From Ditylenchus dipsaci (taxonomy: Eukaryota > Nematoda > Chromadorea > Rhabditida > Anguinidae): a stretch of DNA of 64,000 nt. Made by a program: the position numbers and the translations under genes. How positions within the stretch are numbered: the first letter of the stretch is position 1; every line of letters starts with the position of its first letter. The notes below the pieces were generated by a model. It was not told where the DNA came from. It did not search any database and saw only the letters and a program-made list of their open reading frames with translations. This document shows positions 27,101-39,100 of the stretch, piece by piece. The DNA lies in assembly GCA_004194705.1 (NCBI GenBank), contig SADC01000136.1, positions 62,001 through 126,000 on the forward strand, given 5' to 3'.

Positions 27101-30100
27101 TGAAAATTTTTTAAATAGAGGTAATTTTGCATCTCTGCTTTATGATAATACTACTATAAAAACTACTTACCTTAGTATTACTCCTGATTTCCCGCCTAGA
27201 GTGCTCAAATCTCACTACCTTATGATGCTTGTAGTACCAGCGAGCCAACCGGTGACTCGACTTGTCCAGCCGACTGTAGACTTCAGAAGGTTGAGGCATG
27301 ACAGGAATTATCTAAAACAACACCATCAACTAAATAACGGAAACCAGTTCCGTATTTTTTTGATCGAAACCATGGCTATTTTCATGTCTATGCTGACCTC
27401 AAAAAAATTCTTCTGAAGAAAGGCAAACTCTTTCGCTTTCAGCCCCTGGTCGGAAGCCAGGAGGAAGAGGCGCAGGAAAATTTTCTTTAGAGGAAGCCAC
27501 AGATGTGACATAATTTTTGTCTCAGCACAATCCTGGCTGTGACTAAAAGGGAGGGACCCTGACTGTGACCTGGGGTTTTTTCGATAAATTTTTTTTTGTC
27601 ACAGATCCGTTTGATACCCACCTGAATATATTTGCCAGCTGCGTTCCCATAAGTGTCTTCACAATCTTCCATGCTCTCCAGAAACTTGAAGCCAAAATAG
27701 TTAGTCAACATTCTCTGTTTGAAATTGCCCCACTGCTCCAACTTCTCCCTCGAAATATGAATTTGCGGTTGGACAGGTAGGCGGGTGCATTTTTACTGCA
27801 AAATTATAACTGATTTACTAATTGTTGGCGTAAAATCAAAAAAGAGGCCATACCCGTAGAAAGCAACCAGGAAATAGTAGTCCTCAAACGGATGTTTAAC
27901 GTAATTTTGGAGTACAGCTCGGCCAGTTTGCGCAAAAGGCTAGCCAATTGTTGGAAGTCAAATAAAATGGATTCGTAGACCGGAACAAGCTCTTTCAACA
28001 CTTCTACAGCCAGCTCCCAGTGTTCCCCATCTTCAAAGAGGTTGGCCATCTGAATTTATTTGTTTTTAGAAAATTTAGAAAAGAGCTTTTATAAAACCCC
28101 TGAAAAATTTTCACGGGGAGGGGCTGAAAACCCACGAGAGGTCATTTTACCTACACCTTTTTCTACTTTTATGGTGTTTCTATAATAAAAAATAATTTTC
28201 GAGGGGGGGGGAGGGGGGTAGGTGGTGATGACTTAAGCCCGTTTAGCCCCCCCCTCCCCTCTGGATAAGTCCCTGAATCGACCCCACACCGATCGAATCC
28301 ACAAGCTTGACATTTGGCTACTTAAATTTATTTCAATGGGTTGCAGTTCAGATACCCCCCCCCCCACGGGGACTGATCAGGTGGAGGAGATAACTTCATA
28401 TTCGTGTTTCTCGACCCCGATTTCATGAGAAAGCCGGCTGTTTTTTTGGTTCTGAGAAAAAAAATTTTTTCGAACCACAGGGGGGTATCATGGTTTTTTA
28501 GTCAAAATTTGAAAAATTTAAATTGGCGCCTTTTGAATTTAAAAGGGATTAAGGGCTGTATTGGGAGGGGAAGGGAATAAAAGGGGCCACTTTTATGGCA
28601 GAACATTATAAATTTGATTATCTATATTCTTCGACTGCCTCACCATGTTTTTCAACTGGGCCGTGGCAAAAAAGACTCTATATGCATTTTATGGTCAAGA
28701 GTACTTCTCGAATCATGTCTAAGGTAAGTGTGTGCGCGCATCTCTAACTCTCAATCCCCTGCGCCCCCTTCGGGGGCTTGGGGCTTGGGGGCTTGGAGTT
28801 GAGATGCGCACACCCACATACCTTAGACACAAATCACTCGAAAGTGACTCTGGATGCATGAAAAGCATGCATACCAGAGTTTATTTATGCGGTAGGCCCC
28901 AGTGTTCAAAACTATGTTCAACATCTTCTTGTTAGTGGGCCCTGTGTGATTAGTGGCCCCTTTTATTCCCTTCCCCTCCCTATACAGCCCTTAATCCCTT
29001 TTAAATTCAAAAGGCGCCAATTTAAATTTTTCAAATTTTGACTAAAAACCATGATACCCCCCTGTGGTTCGAAAAAATTTTTTTTTCTCAGAACCAAAAA
29101 ACAGCCGGCTTTCTCATGAAATCGGGGACGAGAAACACGAATATGAAGTTATCTCTTCCACCTGATCAGTCCCCGTGGGGGGGGATTCTGAACTCAAGCC
29201 TTTCAATGAAATTTACTGACCCTAAATTTTTCCGGTTTGAGGGAAAAATAAATCACTCATGTGAAGTTAGAACAAATATAGTATGCATCAATCCGAATAT
29301 TTATTATTTTTGTCATTCCCGTTCTATTTGGAATGGGAAATTAGGAATGTAGTCACTTTTCGATACAACGGACCCTCGACGCCGGTTCCCAGGAGTCCCA
29401 GTAAGCTCCTAATGCTTCATCCCCGTTAAAAAAAGTAGCATTTGCAAGTAAAGTAGCATTCGAAACGCACCAGCTAGCTCCTTTTTCAGGAAGTCTTAAA
29501 CACTTTTAATATACAACTCGAATATGTTTTTGGGCAGAGAAGAATGTGAAAAATCATATTGTGCAAATTCAGTTTGTACTAAACAATCAGTCATATCCGG
29601 CAAATATCGCTAAAAGCTGTCTGGCTCGAAACTGCCCATATTTTTTACGTAGCTGTGATTTTTTATTAAGATTAATTTGTGATACTAAAAACATTACAAG
29701 CGAAAAAATTGGTAGAAGTTTTTTTTGGCTCTCCCGTTTACCGCAAAAAAATTTAAATTAATTTGTTTCTGGATTTATCCTGTTAGCGCCCAAAATCCTT
29801 TCAGCCATAACGCGTTCTGTCTTTAATTTGATTATGATACAAATAATTTGCGAGAGTTTGCCTTTCGTCAAGAATTGTTATGTATACAATTGGTTTAAAT
29901 TATCATTTTGGAAGCGATTAGATCATAGCTTGGTAAAAAAATTTACATCAGATGAAACGTTTTATACGTAACAGTAAAAGTCAAAACAATTTTTGACGTA
30001 AGCAGAAATGTATCTAAGCAATCAATAAATAAAAATAACGGCGCCTAACAGGTTATGGCGAAAAGGATTTTTGGCGCAAACAGGACAAATCTAAAAACAG

Positions 30101-33100
30101 TTTAATTTAAAGAAATTTTGTCGCTAAACGGGGAGAGCCGTTTTTTTCGACAATACTTTTTTTCCGACTAAAACACTTTTTTTCCGACTAATTTCCGTAG
30201 TCGAATTTACGGTTGCAATTTATGCGGCTGCAATCCACCAGCACTTGAGATCGTCTTGGAATGGGTGGATTGAGCCTGACCGGAATTCTCTGAGGAAATG
30301 ATTGTCAAACTGTTTAATGGTTAATTTTGATATTTCTCTTTACGTATCAACGCAATTATTTGCTTTGTGCCTTCAACAGATCCGTCAATGGATCAGAGGA
30401 TATACAAATAGTGGGGTTTAAACCAAGTGGCCAATTGAATGGCCTTGACATTTTTTGCAAGATTAGAGAAAAAACTAAGTCGGGATTGGCAGGACATTAA
30501 AAAAATAAGCTCCTAGAATGTTGACGAAAACTAGATTTTTATCAAAAATATCAATGAAAATAAGCTGTTCGATAGTGTTTGAAATGAAAGCTGAATTTTA
30601 TTGGATCAAGGCCTCGTTTGTGAAAAAAATCATTAAGCTTTAACATGGAAATTAACTAGTGAAATGTTAAAAAAAACAGCAAGGTCACCTCGAAAATCGG
30701 AGGGGGATTATTAGAGGGGGGGTTTAAATAGAGGGCGGAGGATTAATAGAGGTTATACGGTAATTTGGGTACGTATCGTTTCCCCGAAAAATCATTTCCC
30801 CGAAAAGTACGTTTCCCCGAAAGTTCATTTCCCGAAAAGTACGTTTCCCCGAAAATATTTGTAATTTCAATAAAGTTGTGTTATGAACAAAAATTTGTCA
30901 AACAGATAAATCTCGAGTTGATATTTCGTCTTGTCTGTTACTTCTGCCTGTTTGTCCCTTTTTTAAGATGTTAATTTTTCAGTACATTTTATGAAAAGTT
31001 TTTAGAAGTGTTATGGCTATGGCTCACGTGTTCAAAGAGTTCTAGAAGAGTTAGATGATGGCTATGATGTTTACAGCAATGAAAGTGATGAAGAACAGCA
31101 GGATGAAGTGGTGGTACAGCCAAACAATCAAGAGACTGAATTGCCAACAGCTGTTATCCAGGCGGTAACTAATTTGATACTTTTTTAAGTGCTGATAACC
31201 TTTTTTAGGTTTTTTTACCAAAAACGATCCGGAGCTTTTTCTGCTAGAGATGAATTTGATCAGAGTGGAAACAGGTAATAATCGAAAATATTTTGCAAGG
31301 ATGATTTTAGTTTTAAGGCTATTGCTCTTTGTCGCACAAGCAACAAAATTGGTCAGGAAATATGAAGGTAGTTTTCATGACGGACATTCAAATAACTCCC
31401 GCTCCATTTCAACAGGTTTGTTGTGGTAATGGTAAAAAGTATTACCAATAGGTTTAAGGTCTACATAATACTCGCTGAAAGAGGGGTTACGTATTTCCCG
31501 TCTTGTACGCACTTCTCGAGAACAAGTCCCAAGCAACTTATGAAAAGCTTTTCCGCATGATTCGACGAATTTGGCCTGACTTCATTCCTTCGAGTGTCTC
31601 TATCGCTTTGAGATGGCTGTGATCAGTGCTCTGGAGGTGGTCTTTCCAGAATCCGAGGTGTGGGGCTGCTTCTTCCATCTCGTGCAGAACATGATCAAGA
31701 AGCTTAATAGTGCTGGACTCAAAGGACGCTACGAGACGGAACCAGATTTTGCTGTGAAATGCCGTGAGTTTTCTATTTTTCGACTCTGGTTTGACATAAA
31801 AAAATTAAGGGATGATAACAGCTATGGCTTTTGTCAAACCAGAGGATGTGATGCCCGTCTTTGCTGAGCTAGAAGAATTGCTGCCGGAAGAACTCGATCC
31901 TATTCTTGATTGGTTCCAAAAGTACTACATCGTATGTGACTATTTTACTGCTTAATTCAATCGTTTACTATGCTGTTTAGGGTTTGTCAGCAGGCGCGGA
32001 AATATGGTGGTCCCAATGTTTGCTCATTCGCTTGGAACGTCTATGAACGCACGCTCAACGGTAACCACCGAACTAACAACTACGCAGAGGCAGCGAATCA
32101 CAGGATTCAAATGGAGTTGGACGTCTGTCATCCCGGATTTTGGAACTTCGTCAATTGTCTCAAAAAGTTCAGCAGGGGCGCGATCAAAAATATCTGCAAT
32201 GGCAAGCTGGAAAGCGTCAAAGGGGAGCGGACCGTCTACAAAGAAGCGGACGCTCGCATTCTCAGAATCGTGGAGGAATATGAAGAGCGCAGCACCGAAG
32301 ATTTTTTGAAAGGGTTGGCTACAATTATGTATGAATGATATTTGAAAATCTTCTTTTGTCTTGATTCTTGATTGATTGTGATATTACACAATAAAAATTT
32401 TTGCTTACCTATTTTTTTCAACTAGCGTTACGAAATTACCAGCAAAAATCCATTGCCCGTAATTGACTTTAGTGAAACACCGTCTAACACAGCTATTATA
32501 TATTATTCAAAAATTTTCGGGGAATGAACTTTTCGGGGAAACGTACTTTTCGGGAAATGAACTTTTCGAAGAAATGATACTTTTCGGGGAAATGAACTTT
32601 TAGGGAAACGTACTTTTCGGGGAAATGATTTTTCGGGAAATGACCGTGTCCCGGTAATTTCGTGTCGAGAATCCAAACAAGTCGGAAAAATAGTGTTTTA
32701 GTCCGAAAAAGAAGAAAATTAGTCGGAAGAAAAAAGTGTTTTAGCCGGAAATTAAATTAGTCGGAAAAAAATGTTTTAATCGGAAAAAAGTGTTTTAGTC
32801 GGAAAAAAAGAATTGTCCGCTTTTTTCTTCTATTTTTAACGGACGGCTAGTTAACAGATCACAGGCGACCGATAAAAGACGACCGGCATTAGAAAATTGG
32901 CACTATTCTTGTTGGTACCCCCAAATCATAGGATTTTTTTTTTTAAATCGGACACGGACATTTCGCCCCACGACCCTTCGCCCCATGGTACACTTCGCCC
33001 CATCCCGACAAAAAGGGACACTTCGCCCCATCTCGATAGAAGTGAACACTTCGCCCATCTCAATAAAAGGGACACTTCGCCCCGCCTGTGTAAAAATGGA

Positions 33101-36100
33101 CACTTCGCCCCGCCTAGACAAAAAAGGGCACTTCACCCCATCTCGATAAAAAGGACACTTCGCCCCACCCGAGCGAATCAGGACAAAAAGGATTTAAAAC
33201 CTTTTTTACGGTGCTTAGCACTGATTATTTTTCGTACTACAGTCAAACCTCGATATAAATACCGATATAACGACACCCTCGATATAACGACACCCGAAAA
33301 TGGACCAATTTGGTCAGCTTGACTAAGGTCTAGTCAAATGAATCCTCGATATAACGACACCTCGATATAACGAACCTTAGGCCGGTCCTTTGGTGTCGTT
33401 ATATCGAGGTTTGACTGTAGTTTATTACTGCTGTCATCTTTTTTATTTCGCTATTCTTTTGTGTTTAGTTATGGACGCTCGAGATTTTCTTCGTGAGGGT
33501 CGTTTGAGTTTTGGTGCTCTCGGTGAAGCCGTGGGATGGATGCTAACGATCTTTTGGCCTTTCTTCAGAACGCAATCGGTCAATTCCCAGTCGCACCAAT
33601 TGTCGAGGTGCCTATTCAGCAGCAACACTTCGCGCTCATTTACTCGCAGGCGAACCGGTGCTAGCTCCTGTGCTAGATTGGTTCGGAGAAATTACGTTGG
33701 TATATATTTTAGTTTAGGTTTGTGCTCCTCTAATTCGTTATTTTAGGAACGGCAATGAATCCTCCTCTTTTCCCAGTTAACTGTTGGTCATGCTATGAAA
33801 GAACTTTGCAGGTGAAGATCGAACCAACAACTTTGCTGAAGCTGGCTTACAACATCACTTGGATCAGTAAAGGAAAAAATCAGCCTCTCTATCTCAATTT
33901 GTTAACTGTTATAGTTGTTTCTTGATTAGGGTTGTCGAATCGAACGTTCGATTGAACTTCGAGTCAAATGTTCGAGATTTTCTCGAACGTTCGACTTCGA
34001 ACGAACGTTCGTTCGAAAATTTCGAACCCGAACTTCGAACCGAACGTTCGATTCGAAAATTTCAAACTCGAACTTCGAACCGAACGTTCGATTCGAAAAT
34101 TTCGAATTCAAACTTCGAACCGAACGTTCGATTCGAAAATTTTCGAACTCAAACTTCGAACCAAACGTTTGATTCGAAAATTTTCGAATTCAAACTTCGA
34201 ACCAAACGCTCGATTCGAAAATTCTTGATTCGAATCGGACGTGTATTAGGGAAATTTAGAACTTTTTACCAAATATTTTATATTTAGTCATAATTTCGTG
34301 ACCTTTATTAAACTATAACAACCAAATAAATCAAAATTCTTCGAATCTACGGAATTTCCCATCAAATATTGATGATTTCTTCCGGTCTTCAGTATTCTTG
34401 CTTCTGGCATCCTCTAGTACTGAATCCGCCAGCCCGGGTTTTGATGTGAAGAAGTTGGCTGCAGCATCTTTTGGTAGACGGGATCGAAGAGAGTTAGCGA
34501 AGAGAAGAGAAGCTTTGGAAAAACACCTTTCTGATGCAACGCTGGATAACGAAATGGACAAGTATTTACGAGCCAGAATTGCGAGATGAGGAATTTGGAG
34601 ATTCTTCTGCCACCATTTAAATATGTCATCATGGCCATGATAACCGGGTTTGGGTTGGCAACTTTGGCTCATTCAGATAACGGTCGACTTCATCCTTTGA
34701 AAGAAAGGTTTTTGTGATAAATTGCTGCTCAAGACAAACCTTGAATCTGTCCGCACTAGAAAGATCCAGTCTATCAAATCCTTTTCTCTTCATCCCACAT
34801 TCCACGGTTTCTTGATCTCTTTCTCCAGCTGCCTGGAACTCTTCACTTCTCCTGAAATTTGATATTACTTTATGTCATTCCTTTCAAGCACACACCTGGG
34901 AAAGATTTCACTAACAGCTCGAGTACTTTTTTTAATTAATGCCCATTTGTTTCTTGAGTAACCGATTGTCTTAAAATAATTTTGATAAAACTTTTGATCC
35001 AAATTTTATGTGTTTGAGCTACCTGAAACACAGTCGTGGATCTAAGAAAGCGGCTAATTCACTTCTACATTGTTAAGCAATTCGTTAGTTCGTTCCATCA
35101 GGCTTCCTTGAAGATCACATGCAAGCTCGCTCATGTCGCCGTCAAGATGTTCACTAAGCTTTTTCACGAAATATGGGAGCAGGACACGCAGGCATTTTGG
35201 TATGAAGCCTAAAACGACTTTTTTCATCAGAGCTTAAGTTTAACAAATACCATTTTTGTGCAGTCTTCAAAAGGTCCAAGCACAGAAACAAACGACTGGA
35301 TTTTCATCATAATCACCATCAGATATTGCTTTGATATGTTTAGCAGCTGTCGAGCTTGGAAAGTGCTCGGAATATCGTTTGAGACTCTCACGGTGGTAAA
35401 GTAGTGAGCGCAGCATTTCAAGTGTAGAATTCCAACGAGTAGGCACTTGCTGGAAATATTATTAAAATTTCAAATAATTGTCGAAATCCCAACCTGTTCA
35501 AAAGCGTTGAGTTGTCGCCTTGGATTTTCCTAAAGGCTGTAGTTGCAGTCGGAGTTCGATGGAACGTGTTGGCCACCTTGTTAGCTTTTTCAATTACTTT
35601 CCACTTCTACTCGTTTAACAGCGTCTCCAACAACGAGGTGCAATACATGACAGAAGCAATGAATACTAAATGTAAAATAGCTACAGGTAATTCGAATGCG
35701 CAAAATAAACAGATTCGCAAAACCTCTTTATGTTGGCTCACGACAGCCTGCGACCATGTTTGGCGCTCCATCACGAGTCGCAGCGACCACATTTTGCTTG
35801 CGATTTGAATTTCATCCAAAGCCGAGCTCACTTGACTTGCAATATTGACAGCATCATGTCTCTCAGTAGGACCGAACTGCCAGAACACGAGTGCAGTATT
35901 CAAGTTTTCTTCAAGAAAGCCCCAGTGATGCTAAAAAAAGCTATTCCAGAGAGAATTCACAGAAACTATAAGCCGTACCATAGTAGTGAGTGCTCCCTGT
36001 GCGAGAACTCATCCAAGGTAATTGAAAATATATTGATTCTTTGCAAATTTCCTGAGACTTTCTTTGCATTCCTCAGCCTTTTTCGGCACTTCTGAGGAAA

Positions 36101-39100
36101 TATCGTGACGCGAAGGTAGCTGAATTAAAGTTACGGGGAACTCATTTTTAAAAAGGCTTGCTAAAATCACCTTTGAGGTTCCATAGTTAGTTTTGATCAG
36201 ATGACGAAAAAAACGGCGATTCAGCAATCGAGTATGGCAAATATGTTGAACAATCAGCTTCAGCACATCATTTCTCAAATATCGTTTGAATCTAATAAAT
36301 TAGGTCAATAAAATTAAAATTTTTTTGAATTGTCATACTTTCGAGTAATTCGGACTGAATATCGAAGGGAGTGTTTCGTTCGTGCCTTCTTTGCGCTTGG
36401 ACCATCGAATTTTACCATAGCTTCGTTATGTTTTGCAGATTGTAGATGAGAAGAAGATTTGTTGTGGCTCCACTTTTTCCAAGCGAATATTCAGCACCAC
36501 ACTTGCAAACTGCCTTGTCGCCTTTTTCACAAAAGTTGCCCAAACGTCACTCGGCATAACTGTTAAACTAAAAGCATCAAGAACATTTACAGAATCATAA
36601 AACTAGCATAGAATAAATGTCAGATTCAAAGCTTGAATTCGAAATAATCAGATTTATAAATCGAACATGTGAAAATTGTATGATTCAAACTTCGAATCAA
36701 ACGTTCGAAATTTCGAATCGAACGTTCGAAAATTTTCGAACTCGAACTTCGAATCGAACCGACGTTCGAAAATTTCGAACTCGAACTTCGAATCGAACCG
36801 AACGTTCGAAATTTTCGAACTCGAACTTCGAATCGAACCGAACGTTCGAAAATTTCGAACTCGAACTTCGAATCGAACAACGTTCGAAAATTTCAAACTT
36901 CGAATGTTCGTCGAATCGAACGTTCGAAAATTCGAACGTTTGACAACCCTATTCTTGATGTTTCTTTGATGAGATAAATGTGCGGAATCTAAATTTAGTT
37001 GTTACGATAAGTATCTTATTTAGATGAGGCGAAGTGTCCCTTTTTATCGAGATGGGGCGAAGTGCCCTTTTTTGTCTAGGCGGGGCGAAGTGTCCATTTT
37101 TACACAGGCGGGGCGAAGTGTCCCTTTTTATTGAGATGGGGCGAAGTGTTCAACTTCTATCGGGATGGGGCGAAGTGTCCCTTTTTGTCGGGATGGGGCG
37201 AAGTGTACCATGGGGCGAAAGGGTCGTGGGGCGAAATGACACGTACCGTTTTTAAATTTTTTAAGCTATTTTTTGAATTGTTTTGAACTGAAAATCATTA
37301 TTAATGCTTTTTCTCATGGTATGTTTGTAAACGCTAACATTTTATTTCATTTTTCTAAATCTTTTTTTCCTGGACACTGTCTAGTTGTAAAAAGCAAATT
37401 CTTAGATTGAAGCCATTTGATAAATTGGTCATCAGAAAAGCCAAAACTTAATAAAGAAGCTTCGTATTGAATCCTTTTAACTCGTCCATGCTAAATCAAC
37501 CACACCATTGTTCAATAAAAAGCATTAATAATGATTTTCAGTTCAAAAAAATTCAAAAATAGCTTAAAAATTTTGAAAAAAAATCCTATGATTTGGGGGG
37601 GGGTACCGTTACCACGCATTTGGGCACACCGCATTTGGGCACCCGCATTTGGGCACCCGCATTTGGGCACACCGCATTTGGGCCCCGATTTTAAAATTCT
37701 ATATTTTTAAATTATAAATTGAAATTTGTCAATTTTTCGGGCCACGGACGTTTGACCTTAAAGCCGTTTGACCTTAAGCCGCTTCGTCGACACGCATTTG
37801 GGCCGCATCCCGTACCATGTACCCCTAAAGGGTCAGCCCTTATCCCGGACCATGTACCCCCAAAGGGGCTTCCTATTGAATTAGGTTGCCTGCCGAAGGC
37901 AGGCAGGTAGAAAATCTAGAAAAGTCAAAATTTTCGATGGAAAGTATTCGGACCTGAAATGAATACAAATTTTATTATAAAACAGTAACATATTGATACA
38001 TTTCAATTTATAATTTCAAAATATGGAACTTTAAAATCGGGGCCCAAATGCGGTGCCCAAATGCGGTGCCCAAATGCGGGTGCCCAAATGCGGGTGCCCA
38101 AATGCGGGTGCCCAAATGCGGGTGCCCAAATGCGATGTGCCCAAATGCGTAGTAACCGGGGGTACCAACAAGAATAGTGCCAGAAAATTTAAGTAGGACG
38201 GCATACGCCGGCAAAAATTTCAGCAAAAAACCGACCGTAAGACAAAAATTCGGACGGACAGTTTCCATGGACGGCCGGTCAAAAGCGTATAGGATGGCGA
38301 AGCCACGCCATCCAAATTTCGATATACGCTATCACAATGGTCACAACACAGAACTACGTGTATTCTACGTAATAACAATTACACTTTCAAACTAGGCAAT
38401 TTATTTTCTAACGTGTCAAAAAAAACAAATTAGCCCTCAAAAGGACAATTGGAGTAATGAACAGACGAGATTAACGCATAATTGCTTCTTCAACCGATGA
38501 TCTTCAATTGTCGCCCTTGGAAGACACATACTTAGCCATTGCCTTGGTTCCTTCGGAGACAGCATGCTTGGACAGTTCGCCCGGCAAGACTAGACGCACA
38601 GCAGTCTGGACCTCGTGAGACGAGATGGACGAGTTCTTCAGATGCTTGGCCTGGCGAGTGTGCTGAGCAAGACGACCAGATTCAGCGGCAATCCTTTCGA
38701 AGATATCCTACAAGACCATGGATCAGAATCAAATGTGGTAAGAGGAAAAAGACGAACCCGAACAAAGGAGTTCATGACAGACATAGCTTGTGAAGACATG
38801 CCAACATCCGGATGCACCTGCTTGAGAACACGGTAGATGAAGACGGCGAATGTCTCATTGCGAGCCTTCTTGCGCTTCTCTTTCTTGTCCACACCGGCAG
38901 GAGACTTCATCTTCATCGGCTTTTCCTGCGATCCCTTGTCACTAGCGGTTTTGTCGGAACCAGCCTTCTTGGAAGCAGTTTTCGGAGCCATTGCTGATTT
39001 CGCGTTTGATAGCAGAGAAAATTTGTAGCGAAGATAACTAAAAGAACATATTTAGGCTTGACCAAAATTACAGAACCGAAAAAACAGAACAGTGGATTAC

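Larger units (their letters stand above)
32899..38182. mobile_element. Composite MULE-like element with TTCGCCCCATCTCGATAAAA repeat ends
   Basis: The outer inverted ends share GGCACTATTCTTGTTGGTAC (left 32899, right 38161-38181). Inside them are arrays of about 27-bp units (CACTTCGCCCCATC...AAAAAGGGA): left 32962-33175, right 37024-37232 in opposite orientation. The MULE remnant lies just inside. It has been invaded by a pogo-like MITE (33238-33419), the hAT element (33927-36951) and, in the right end, a GCATTTGGGCACCC element (about 37606-38157). Confidence 0.7.

Noticed and set aside
33922..34287. 121-residue ORF with [15 protein letters not shown] repeats
   Set aside because: Lies in the subterminal repeats of the hAT element; the mirror ORFs at 36617-36969 arise in the same way.
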